Assembly (NCBI RefSeq): GCF_901827175.1
Contig: NZ_LR594662.1
Span: forward strand, 1,302,001-1,366,000
From: Variovorax sp. RA8
GTDB lineage: Bacteria; Pseudomonadota; Gammaproteobacteria; Burkholderiales; Burkholderiaceae_C
Direction: 5' to 3'
Length of the DNA: 64,000 nt
Shown: one piece after another, positions 17,480 to 25,447 of the stretch
How positions within the stretch are numbered: the stretch's first letter is position 1
Layout of the letters: the number at the start of each line of letters is the position of its first letter
Notes under the pieces: model-generated
The model's input: only the letters and a program-made list of their open reading frames with translations
The model's database searches: none
Told to the model about the DNA's origin: nothing
Position numbers and translations under genes: made by a program

Positions 17480-18901
17480 TCAGTTTGTGGATATTTGCTT
17501 CACCAATTCGCCGACAGTACGCAGTGCCGAAGTGAAGCGCGGGTCCGCGCCATGGCCAAAGTTGATGCGTACGCAATGCGTGAAACGCCGGTCGGTCGAG
17601 AAGATGTGTCCCGGCGCCAGGGTGATGTTGCGTGCTAGCGCGAGCTGGTGTAGTGCCAGCGCGTCGACGCTTCTCGGCAGCTGGAGCCACAGGAAATAGC
17701 CGCCTTCCGGGCTGGCGGCACGAGTTGCGTGTGGGAAGAACTCGCGGACGGCGTCAATCGCAGCGGCCTTGTAGCCGGCCAGCGTCGCCCGCATTCGGCG
17801 CAGATGGCGGTCGAAGCGGTCCTTCGCCAGATAGCTGGCGATCGCGGCCACCGATGGAATCGCTGGTGAGAGCGTCTGCAGGAGCCGCAACTGCTCGATC
17901 TCCCGCGCAAACCTGCCACCCGCGACCCAACCGACACGATAACCGGGCGCGAGGCACTCGGAGAAGGAGCCGCAATGCAATATGAGACCGTGGCGGTCAT
18001 AGAGTTTCGCCGGCAGGGGCCTGCGGTCGTTGAAATAAAGTTCGCCACAGACGTCGTGCTCGATCAATGGGATGCCGCGGCGAGCAAGGAGCGCCACTAG
18101 CTCGACCCTGGAATCGTGAGGCATCAGGCTGCCGAGCGGGTTCTGGAAGGTGGGCATGAACCAGCAGGCCTTGATTCGATGACGCCTGAGCGCAAGGGCC
18201 AGCGCGTCGACATCGACACCATCGCGGGGGTGTGTGGGAATCTCGAGGGCCCGGAGCTTGAGCCGTTCGATCGCTCGCAGGGCAGGGTAGAAGGTCGGCG
18301 ACTCGACGGCCACCACGTCGCCGGGGCAAGTGACCGCCTGCAGGCACAGGTTCAAGCTCTCCATCGCACCGCAGGTCAGGATGATTTCATCGGGATCGAC
18401 TGCCATTCCGCTGAGCCCGTAGCGCAACTGAATCTGCCGTCGCAGAGCTTCATTTCCCGGTACCAGATCCTCGGCCACGCGCCAGGGGTCCAGATCGCGC
18501 ATGCCGTTCCAGAGATGGCGCGCGAGCTGAGGGAGTGGGCAAAGCAGGGGGCTAGGGAAGGCAGAGCCCAGCGGCACGAATTTGGGCATTCCGGACGAGC
18601 GGATCAAGTCGATGACGAGGTTGTCGATCTTGTCGCCCGAGAATGGCTCCTCCGTTTGTGAGATCTTTGTCGCGGCCGGCGCGGACAAAGCGCGGGGTCT
18701 AACGTAGTAGCCCGAGCGTGGACGGGCTTCAATAAGGCCACGTGCTTCCAGGAGATAGTAGGCCTGGAAGACAGTGGATCGACTCAGCCTCTGCGTGGCA
18801 CTGGCTTCGCGCACCGAGGGTAACCGGGCGCCAGTTCGCAACACCCCCCCGCAAATCAGCTCCTCGATCTCGCTCGCATAGCGCTCGTAGCGCGTGCTCA
18901 T
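17480..18901 (-). CDS. MocR-type GntR/aminotransferase regulator lacking PLP-site residues
   Basis: Protein of 473 aa with an N-terminal GntR winged helix (residues about 1-75; LPSVREASATQRLSRSTVFQ) and a type-I aminotransferase domain. In MocR proteins (GabR, PdxR) the latter binds PLP through Asp, Tyr and a Schiff-base Lys. Here these positions are His282, Cys285 (IEHDVCGEL) and Glu315 (SFSECLAPGYRVGW). The paralogue at 19755-21203 has Asp282, Tyr285 and Lys315 at identical numbers. The Glu codon is GAG at 17957-17959, one base from Lys. NPLG and the C-terminal Arg (CVRINFG) are kept. It probably still binds DNA but not PLP covalently. Confidence 0.93.
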   Translation of the reverse strand: MSTRYERYASEIEELICGGVLRTGARLPSVREASATQRLSRSTVFQAYYLLEARGLIEARPRSGYYVRPRALSAPAATKISQTEEPFSGDKIDNLVIDLIRSSGMPKFVPLGSAFPSPLLCPLPQLARHLWNGMRDLDPWRVAEDLVPGNEALRRQIQLRYGLSGMAVDPDEIILTCGAMESLNLCLQAVTCPGDVVAVESPTFYPALRAIERLKLRALEIPTHPRDGVDVDALALALRRHRIKACWFMPTFQNPLGSLMPHDSRVELVALLARRGIPLIEHDVCGELYFNDRRPLPAKLYDRHGLILHCGSFSECLAPGYRVGWVAGGRFAREIEQLRLLQTLSPAIPSVAAIASYLAKDRFDRHLRRMRATLAGYKAAAIDAVREFFPHATRAASPEGGYFLWLQLPRSVDALALHQLALARNITLAPGHIFSTDRRFTHCVRINFGHGADPRFTSALRTVGELVKQISTN

Positions 18902-19754
18902 GCCTGCGCGAGCGCCGCGCAGCTATGTTGGCTTGCGGAGTTCTTCATGGTGGGTGCATCGCCTGGAGACGCGGCGCGCTCCGGCCGTTGCGCTGAACAG
19001 CTGTTGAACATTCAGACAGGGGCCCTGGTCCAGACCGGACGCGGTGGACTCGCAAGCCGGTGTGACTGCTCTGCGAGCAAGGTCTACGAAGCCTGGGTCG
19101 GGCGCGCATCGGCTGCGAGCCGGTCCCGTTCGAAAGCAAGGCCGTCGAACGACGCGCCAGTTCACCAAAGGACTAAGGGTTCAGGAGCCGGTGAGCGAGC
19201 GCCAAAAGGGAACAGTCGGGCGCAGGCGACAGGAGCGCAAGCGTTTTGGAGCAATCGGAGTCCGCGGTCTTGAGGGCTCCGCCCGCATTCGCGCTGCGGG
19301 TCGGGGGCGTCAGAGCGACGCAGTCGTTGATTGGCGTTATTTGAGTGGTCTTCATCAAGCAATTTCTTGATCTCAAGCCATCAGGGCAACGGGCTCGAAC
19401 TTAGGCAAATTCTCGGCCCGCAAGGATCAACTGAACAGGATCAGTTCCCTGGCAATTGAACGGGCCAGATCGCGGAAGCCGATCGACATCGGTCAAGCCA
19501 AGAAGTTGACAACCTTCATCCACTGCCCGCCGGAATGTCGCCGTACACGGGGTTTGACACCGGCATTGCGCCGCGCGCGGCACGATCCCGATGACCAAGC
19601 TGCGAATGTGTTGAATGCACAGCCCCAGGGGTACCACACGCCTGAGAGCAGAGCGGGCCACCCGGGGTGTTGCGCGAGGCGGGCGCAGATTGCCAGGCCG
19701 CAAAAGTTGGGCGTGCTACGCAAGGGCGCCGACCGGAGAATGGAGCTTTTTGCT
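18902..19754. other. 853-bp region without recognisable genes
   Basis: Between the two MocR genes I find only short overlapping open frames on both strands with no family motif, no credible Shine-Dalgarno and atypical composition for this window. It may be remnant DNA from an intervening gene. The right-hand MocR stop lies at its edge. Confidence 0.5.
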
Positions 19755-21203
19755 TCAGTGCCGTCCGTCGGCCAGCGCATGGCGACTCGCCGCGCACTGC
19801 GTCGCGAGTTCACCGACGGTCTTCAGTGCGGGCACAAAGCGCGGGTCGCCGCCATGGCCGTAGTTCAGCCGGACGCAGTTCCTGAAGCGCCGGGCGGCGG
19901 AGAACAACGGCCCCGGCGACAGGCTGATGCCGTGTTCTCTCGCGAGCATGTGCAGTTCGATCGTGTCGACGGCCGTGGGCAATTCGAGCCACAAGAAATA
20001 GCCGCCTTCCGGCACCGCCATGCGCGTGCCGGCGGGGAAGTGCGTCTGCACGGCTTCAATGGCCACGGCCAGGTAGCCGGCGAGCGCCTTGCGCATGCGC
20101 CGCAGGTGCCGGTCGTACCCGCCCTGGTCGAGGTAGGCCGCAATGGCGGCTTCCGAAGGGATGGCCGGCGAGAGCGTGTACATAAGACGCATCTGCTCGA
20201 TCTTCGCTGCAAAGCGTCCGCCGGCCACCCATCCGACGCGGTAGCCGGGCGCCAGGCACTTGGAGAAGGAGCCGCAATTCATCACCAGGCCTTGGGCATC
20301 GAAGGCCTTGGCCGGCAGCGGCTTCTTCGCGCCGAAGTAGAGCTCGGCATAGACGTCGTCCTCGATCAGCGGAACTGCATGCTTCGCGAGCAGAGCGACC
20401 AGCGCTTTCTTGCGATCCTCGGGCATCGAACTGCCCAGAGGATTCTGGAAGCTGGTCATGAGCCAGCAGGCCGAGACGCGCTGGTGTTCGAGCGCCGCGG
20501 CCAGCGCGTCAATGTCAATGCCACGGGCCGGCGAGGTCGCGACCTCGAGCGAGCGCAGCTGCAGGCGCTCGAGCGCCTGCAGCGCCGCGTAGAAGGTGGG
20601 CGACTCCACCACGACCAAGTCCCCGGGCCGCGTGACCGCCTGCAGGCTCAGGTTCATTCCTTCCAAGCCGCCATTCGTCAGCACCAGCTCGGCGGAGTCG
20701 ACGGCAATGCCTTCCATCGCGTACCGCAGCTTGATGTGGCGGCGCAGCGCTTCGCTGCCGGGCGCCAGGTCCTCGATCAGGCGCCAAGGTTCGAGGTCGC
20801 GCATCTCGGTCCAGAGGTGCCGCGCCAATCGCGGGAGCGGGCACAGCGATGGGCTCAGGAAGGCCGAGCCAAGCGGGACGAACTCGCGGCGCGCCATCGG
20901 ACCCAGCAGCTCGAAGACGAGCTGGCCGATGTCCACGTTCCTGGCTCTTCCATCGGACTTCGAATCCGCCGGCGCCTCCAGCTTAGTGTGCGCGAGGCCT
21001 GTCTTCACGTAATAGCCGGAGCGGGGGCGCGCCTCGATCAGGCCGCGCGTTTCGAGCAGGTAGTAAGCCTCGAAGACAGTGCTGCGGCTAAGGCCGCGCG
21101 CGGCACTCGTGGCGCGCACCGAGGGCAGGCGGTCGCCGGGCCGCAGCATGCCGGTGCGGATCAGTTCGGCAATCTCGTTCGCACAGCGTTCGTATAGCTT
21201 CAT
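19755..21203 (-). CDS. MocR-type PLP-dependent transcriptional regulator
   Basis: Regulator of 482 aa, an intact member of the GabR/PdxR-like family. The GntR winged helix is at residues about 1-70 (LPSVRATSAARGLSRSTVFEAYYL), followed by a linker and an aminotransferase fold with all key cofactor residues: Asp282 and Tyr285 in IEDDVYAEL, Lys315 in SFSKCLAPGYRVGW, FQNPLGS, and Arg in CVRLNYGH. PLP with an amino-acid or amine effector would control DNA binding. The start at 21203 is set by AGGTGGAG upstream; the frame is open nine codons further. It is a close paralogue of the preceding MocR gene, same strand. Confidence 0.94.
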   Translation of the reverse strand: MKLYERCANEIAELIRTGMLRPGDRLPSVRATSAARGLSRSTVFEAYYLLETRGLIEARPRSGYYVKTGLAHTKLEAPADSKSDGRARNVDIGQLVFELLGPMARREFVPLGSAFLSPSLCPLPRLARHLWTEMRDLEPWRLIEDLAPGSEALRRHIKLRYAMEGIAVDSAELVLTNGGLEGMNLSLQAVTRPGDLVVVESPTFYAALQALERLQLRSLEVATSPARGIDIDALAAALEHQRVSACWLMTSFQNPLGSSMPEDRKKALVALLAKHAVPLIEDDVYAELYFGAKKPLPAKAFDAQGLVMNCGSFSKCLAPGYRVGWVAGGRFAAKIEQMRLMYTLSPAIPSEAAIAAYLDQGGYDRHLRRMRKALAGYLAVAIEAVQTHFPAGTRMAVPEGGYFLWLELPTAVDTIELHMLAREHGISLSPGPLFSAARRFRNCVRLNYGHGGDPRFVPALKTVGELATQCAASRHALADGRH

Positions 21204-21756
21204 GACTCCACCTAAAGCGGCGTCACGCAACTAGGCTGCTCCATGTGCAGAGGGCGCCGAATGATTATTGCACGCACGATCCGCAATGCGGGTCACCCGA
21301 GTTCTCAAAAGCAGGCCCGCGCAACTGGTCTCCTTACTCCACCGAAAACTGGCCCTTCCTGGAAAACGCCCGGTTACCAACAATGGAGAACTGCGCAGGG
21401 CTTGGCGCCTGTGCGTCGGCCAGCCAACGTTCGTATGAGGAACTGGCCCTTGGCGGTGCCCCCGTTTACGGTCACATTCCAGTTCCCATGCTCATACCAG
21501 TGACCTTGCGGCCCGGACTCACCTTCTATGGCTTGATCGCGCTACACGACAAGGAGGCCCTGCGCGAGTGCCGGTGCGAAGGTCGGCCGTACTCTCCCGT
21601 CGCGCACTGAGCACCTTCCGGGGCGCTTCTGATGGCGATGCGCGTTACTGACTGTTGGTCCAGACGCGGACGGCAAGACGCCCGGGTCGGCATCACGAAG
21701 GACACGTCGAAGAACAGCTTCCAGCCAGGTCGTGCGGCAATGCGGGTCGAAGTACT
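21204..21756. other. Region without a supported gene
   Basis: A 121-codon plus-strand frame at 21245-21610 (starts MQRAPNDYCTHDPQ) is the only long one, and its product resembles nothing I know. No promoter or hairpin stands out except that the MocR promoter must lie at its left edge. It borders the fragment cluster that follows. Confidence 0.4.
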
Positions 21757-21950
21757 TCAGCTTCTGCACCGGCTCTCCAGATTGCAAAGCGCGACCCGCG
21801 GCCACGCGTACTCGCGCCCCAGCATTGCCCTCGCGTACAGATAGTTGTTCCTGGCGCGCTCGCTGAAACGGTCGAGGGCGACATGGCCTTCGCGGTCACA
21901 GGGAAATGCGAGCGCGCGGCCCTGCTGGTACAGCGACTGGAACCGGAGCT
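21757..21950 (-). pseudogene. C-terminal fragment of a small conserved protein fused behind an AraC fragment
   Basis: In one minus-strand frame, ending at TGA 21757-21759, the sequence reads RALAFPCDREGHVALDRFSE followed by RARNNYLYARAMLGREYAWP. I recall a similar pattern (AFPCD ... DLD ... SERARNNYLYAR) in short Burkholderiales proteins of unknown function, from memory only. No start codon or Shine-Dalgarno sequence is attached; upstream the frame runs directly into the AraC fragment in another frame. It looks like the surviving tail of a gene after a deletion. Confidence 0.5.
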
Positions 21951-22478
21951 CGCGATGCGCTGCAGCAGGATGTGCAGGTGCGGCGACTGGCCCGTCGATT
22001 GCTTGAACATCCGCGCGAAATGAAAGGGGCTCAGGTGCACTGCATCGGCCAGCTCTTCGACGTGAATCGTCTCGCCCACGTGCTCGGCGATGAACGTGCG
22101 GACGCTGCGCATCTTGTGGGCCGCCAATCCGCCGCAAGCCACGGCCTTTGCGGGCCCCGCGGCTGCGTAGTTCCTGGCGACGTGCGCAGTCAGCAGGGCG
22201 GCCAATGCGTTCAGGAAGCTCGCCGTCAGCCGGTCCAGGCTCGGGAACTCCCGGTCGACAGCGTCGGCGACTTCGCGGATCAGCGAATCGGCCGCTGCAT
22301 GGGGTTCGACAAAGCTCAGCTCGTCGCTGCCCAGCGCGGCACGGGCCGTCTCGCTGAAGAAGGGCTCTGCGATGCTGAGGATGAGCGTGTTGGAACCGGG
22401 CCTGTCTGCGAGCGAATGACGGCGCGCCGGCGGAACGACAAGGACCAGCGGCGCGCGGACGTGAGAAACCTCATGGAT
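21951..22478 (-). pseudogene. AraC family regulator fragment, truncated at both ends
   Basis: The frame has no start codon: it is closed by TGA at 22479-22481. It contains an AraC effector-domain part (TLILSIAEPFFSETARAALG, DSLIREVADAVDREF) and the first helix-turn-helix (IHVEELADAVHLSPFHFARM, FKQSTGQSPHLHILLQRI). It then runs into an unrelated frame, losing the second helix-turn-helix. The framework matches the AraC gene at 28528-29401, so the two are paralogues. Without a start and second DNA-binding motif it cannot be functional. Confidence 0.82.
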
Positions 22479-22940
22479 TCAAGCTTCACCGGCCCTGCTG
22501 CCTCCGGGTCCGGTCAGGGTGAACAGGTCGCCCTCGAAATCGCGGGCTCGACACTGGGCATGCATCGCCACATCTGCGCCTTCTTCCGCAGTGCCGAGGA
22601 GGAGAATGGCGCGCATGCTCGGGTCATCCAGCAGCATATTTCAAGCGATTCGCAGACCTCGATTTCGCGCATCACCGGACACGCCGAGTGGGCCGGTGAA
22701 CACTGGCCGGGAGTGGAAGACTTCCTCGAGTACGAAGCCCGCCTCAATGATGTGGTGCCGAAAGGGCGCGACACCGTGGTCTGCCTGTACGACCTTTCCA
22801 AGACCAGCGCTTCGCTGGTGGCCGACGTGCTGCGCACGCACCCTGTCATCATCCTGGGTGGCGTGCTGCACGAGAACCCGTTCTTCACGCCTGTGGAGCA
22901 ATTCATCACCGAACTTCGTGCGCGCAAGGAAGCGTCCTGA
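22473..22940 (+). CDS. Shortened MEDS-domain (DcmR sensory) protein
   Basis: An ORF of 155 aa. MEDS domains sense small molecules in regulators and kinases. Here the N-terminal signature HICAFFRSAEEEN is followed after only about 20 residues by the C-terminal half: ITGHAEWAGEHWPGVEDFLE, YEARLNDVV, VVCLYDLS and VLRTHPVIILGGVLHENPFF. About 50-60 central residues usually lying between them are missing, although the frame stays open. The ATG at 22473 overlaps the truncated end of the AraC fragment, so a rearrangement junction lies here. It may be a pseudogene or a small variant. Confidence 0.6.
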   Translation: MDSSFTGPAASGSGQGEQVALEIAGSTLGMHRHICAFFRSAEEENGAHARVIQQHISSDSQTSISRITGHAEWAGEHWPGVEDFLEYEARLNDVVPKGRDTVVCLYDLSKTSASLVADVLRTHPVIILGGVLHENPFFTPVEQFITELRARKEAS

Positions 22941-22973
22941 CGCGCCGCCTTCCGGCGCCGATCTGGATTGTCA

Positions 22974-23357
22974 TCACCAGTCGAGGTCGATCTGCGGGCG
23001 CGCCGGATCCTGCTGCACCGCGGCGCGTTTGCGCGTCAGATGCCGGTTGACGAAGTCGGCAAGTTGCGACTCGCTCATCATCCCCGATTGCATGGCCAGC
23101 TTCTGGCCCTGGTGGACCAGCATCAACGTCGGCACTGAGCGGATCGCATACTTCGCCGCAATGGACGGCGCCTCGTCGATGTCGACCTTGACGACAGACA
23201 GTTCCTGACGCCGGCGCTCCGCGAAGGACTCCAGCGCCGGGGCCATGGCCTGGCACGGTCCGCACCAGGAGGCCGAAAAATCGACCAGCACCGGATGCTG
23301 TTGCGCGGCGAGCGTCGAGTCGAAGTCGCGTTCGCCTGCATGGATCACTGCTGACAT
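22974..23357 (-). CDS. Thioredoxin
   Basis: Thioredoxin of 127 aa with redox motif WCGPC (residues 31-35) after VLVDFSAS, the buried Lys/Asp region VVKVDIDEAP and cis-Pro in IRSVPTLMLVHQGQ. It reduces protein disulfides in the cytoplasm. A 15-residue charged tail (after RHLTRKRAAV) extends beyond the standard fold. The ATG at 23357 has AGGAAGG upstream. It ends a minus-strand run of CHRD lipoprotein, universal stress protein and thioredoxin, 14 bp after the Usp gene. A thioredoxin also occurs in the LHR/tLST heat-resistance island. Confidence 0.95.
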   Translation of the reverse strand: MSAVIHAGERDFDSTLAAQQHPVLVDFSASWCGPCQAMAPALESFAERRRQELSVVKVDIDEAPSIAAKYAIRSVPTLMLVHQGQKLAMQSGMMSESQLADFVNRHLTRKRAAVQQDPARPQIDLDW

Positions 23358-23371
23358 GTAGCCTTCCTCCT

Positions 23372-24211
23372 TCAATGCGCCATCAGCACCGGCAGCGTCA
23401 TCGAGCGCAGCATGGTCCGCGTCACGCCGCCGAGCAGCAGCTCGTGGATGCGGTGGTGGCCGTAGCAGCCCATCACCAGCAGATCGCTGGCCTGGTCCGC
23501 GGCATGGGACAGCAGCATCTCGCCCAGCTTGTCCGGCTCGTCGGGGTACCGGTTCGCAGATGCCTCGATGCCATGCCAGCGCAGCGCGCGCACGATGCCG
23601 AAGGTGGTCTCCGCCGGGCCGTAGTTGTCCGGTCCCCAGGACACGACGTGCACGCGTTTGGCGCGCCGCATCAGCGGCAGCGCGCCGGCGACGGCGCGGG
23701 CGCATTCGCGCGTGGGCTTCCATGCGACCAGCACGTTCTGGCCGACGACCGGATAACGCCCGGCATGGGGAATCACCAGGGCCGGCTTACCGCTTTCCAT
23801 CACGACCGATTCCACGAAGTCGCTCGGCACGTCCGACGTCAGCGGGTCTTCGGGGTCATGCTGGCCCAGCACCATCAGGTCGACATAGAGCGAGGCCTGC
23901 GCCGCGCCCCAGACGGGCGGATCGCCCGGCACCTCGGCCCAAGTCATTGCCGGATCGCCAGAAGCCAGCGCCTCGTCGAACAGGGCGCGGGCGAACTCGC
24001 GATGCTCGGGGTCGATCTGGGGCACGATCGGCACGGCCAGGGCCTCGACATCGACGCGCAGCGGCAAGGGCAACAACCGCGGCTCGATGGCCAGCAGCGC
24101 GACAAGCGTTGCCGCACCGTGGGCCGGCGCGATCCTGCGCGCCAACGCGAGCCGCTCCGCGCAGCGCGGCGAGGCGTCCATGTGAACCAGAATGGATTGA
24201 TAGCCGTCCAT
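23372..24211 (-). CDS. Universal stress protein (tandem Usp domains)
   Basis: Protein of 279 aa, the length of two fused UspA domains. The first (residues about 1-140) begins YQSILVHMDASPRCAERLAL and lacks a clear nucleotide loop. The second ends in LLVMGCYGHHRIHELLLGG followed by VTRTMLRS, fitting the ATP-binding pattern G-x2-G-x9-G-(S/T). Usp proteins support survival in stationary phase and stress. The start at 24211 is chosen for AGGAG upstream. It lies between the CHRD and thioredoxin genes in one probable operon. Confidence 0.92.
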   Translation of the reverse strand: MDGYQSILVHMDASPRCAERLALARRIAPAHGAATLVALLAIEPRLLPLPLRVDVEALAVPIVPQIDPEHREFARALFDEALASGDPAMTWAEVPGDPPVWGAAQASLYVDLMVLGQHDPEDPLTSDVPSDFVESVVMESGKPALVIPHAGRYPVVGQNVLVAWKPTRECARAVAGALPLMRRAKRVHVVSWGPDNYGPAETTFGIVRALRWHGIEASANRYPDEPDKLGEMLLSHAADQASDLLVMGCYGHHRIHELLLGGVTRTMLRSMTLPVLMAH

Positions 24212-24265
24212 GTCATTGCTCCTGGTGCGCCGGCGCGACGGGCTTGCTGCGCTGCATGCTGCCAC

Positions 24266-24727
24266 TCACTTGGTGGCCGCGCTGGTTGCGCCGGCGGCGG
24301 GCTTGCTCTTGAGCTGCGCGCGGACCTCGCCCTTCGGGTGCGCCTTGGAGCGCACGTTGGCGTGGAGCTTGCCGGCCTTGTGGTGCGACATCTGCGCCGG
24401 CGTGAGGCGCGTGTTGGCGGGAACCTCCCAGCGACCGTCGGCCACCGGCATCAGCATGACGACCACTGGTACGGCGGCGTCCGCGTCGTCTTCGATGAGG
24501 GCCGTCGCGCCGTCCATGCCAGGTGCTTCGACGATGCCGCTAACGGTGCCGTCGTCGGCGACGAGGATCAGCGCCCGGCCGGTGGACGTCGTCTGCACCG
24601 GGGGAACTTCCATGGCGCCCGTGAGGATAGCGGGCACATCGGCCGTGTCCATCGATGAGGTGCTGGTATCGGTCTGTGCGCACGCGGCGAGAGCGAGCGC
24701 GACGACGAGGGGAAGTATCTTCATCAT
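24266..24727 (-). CDS. CHRD-domain lipoprotein
   Basis: Protein of 153 aa with a lipoprotein signal (LVVALALAACAQ, Cys at about residue 16). The body resembles a CHRD/chordin-like repeat: ILTGAMEVPPVQT at the start (the usual LSGAQEVPPV), GRALILVADDGTVSG, and HANVRSKAHPKGEVRAQL at the end. In bacteria such proteins are exported and of unclear function. The Shine-Dalgarno AGGAGG sits before paired ATGs at 24727 and 24724. It is the first gene of the minus-strand stress operon and shares a 181-bp promoter region with divergent psiE-like gene. Confidence 0.8.
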   Translation of the reverse strand: MMKILPLVVALALAACAQTDTSTSSMDTADVPAILTGAMEVPPVQTTSTGRALILVADDGTVSGIVEAPGMDGATALIEDDADAAVPVVVMLMPVADGRWEVPANTRLTPAQMSHHKAGKLHANVRSKAHPKGEVRAQLKSKPAAGATSAATK

Positions 24728-24908
24728 GGGGCCTCCTTGAGAGTGCAGGTTGGGGATGTGATGGGTCGAGCATAGGAACTGAAGCTGCGCCGCGTCTTCC
24801 TGAGGCCTGCGGTTCGTGTCCTGCTTCTGGGGTGAAGGCAGCTGCGGGCCCACGCGGGCGGCGCCGGCACGGCACAATCGCCTGCACTCAGCAGCGAGGA
24901 GGTCCCCG

Positions 24909-25436
24909 ATGGCATCGCGACGCAAGCCCTGGTTCCTGCGCGAGACACGGCGCTATTGGCCGCTGATGACAATCAACGAGCGTTTCGAGCACCTCGTCGC
25001 CTTCGCGCTCGGATTCATCATCGCGGTGCTGGTCGCGCTGGCGCTGGTCCAGCTGCTGGTGCACGTGGTGCCGCTGCTTCTGACCGGCGCACTCGATCCG
25101 TTGGACCACGAGGTGTTCCAGAGCCTGTTCGGGATGGTGATGACACTCCTGATCGCGCTGGAGTTCAACCACTCGATCGTCCGCGTCGCGCTGCGACACA
25201 ACGGCATCGTTCAGGTCAAGACGGTGGTGCTGATCGCCCTGCTGGCGCTCAGCCGCAAGTTCATCATCCTCGACACGAAGTCCACCGAGCCGGAGACGGT
25301 AGCCGCACTGGCCGGCGCGACCCTGGTGCTGGGCATCGTGTACTGGCTGCTGCGCGAGCGCGACGACAGGATCGAATCGCCCGATGCGCACGATGACATC
25401 GGTGCGCGTGAGCGAAGGGATCCCGACCGCCCCTGA
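24909..25436 (+). CDS. PsiE-like phosphate-starvation-inducible membrane protein
   Basis: Inner-membrane protein of 175 aa with about four transmembrane segments: LVAFALGFIIAVLVALALVQ, a second around residues 75-95, VVLIALLALSRKFIIL and ATLVLGIVYWLL. The middle motif ALEFNHSIVRVA and SRKFIILD are PsiE hallmarks. Function is poorly known; a psiE-like gene is a component of the LHR/tLST heat-resistance island. GAGGAGG lies before the ATG. Its end meets the convergent flavoprotein gene after 11 bp. Confidence 0.88.
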   Translation: MASRRKPWFLRETRRYWPLMTINERFEHLVAFALGFIIAVLVALALVQLLVHVVPLLLTGALDPLDHEVFQSLFGMVMTLLIALEFNHSIVRVALRHNGIVQVKTVVLIALLALSRKFIILDTKSTEPETVAALAGATLVLGIVYWLLRERDDRIESPDAHDDIGARERRDPDRP

Positions 25437-25447
25437 ACAGGCGCCGC

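Noticed and set aside
19506..21197. 563-codon plus-strand open frame
   Set aside because: Antisense to the intact MocR gene; Arg/Gly/Ala-rich composition typical of shadow frames.
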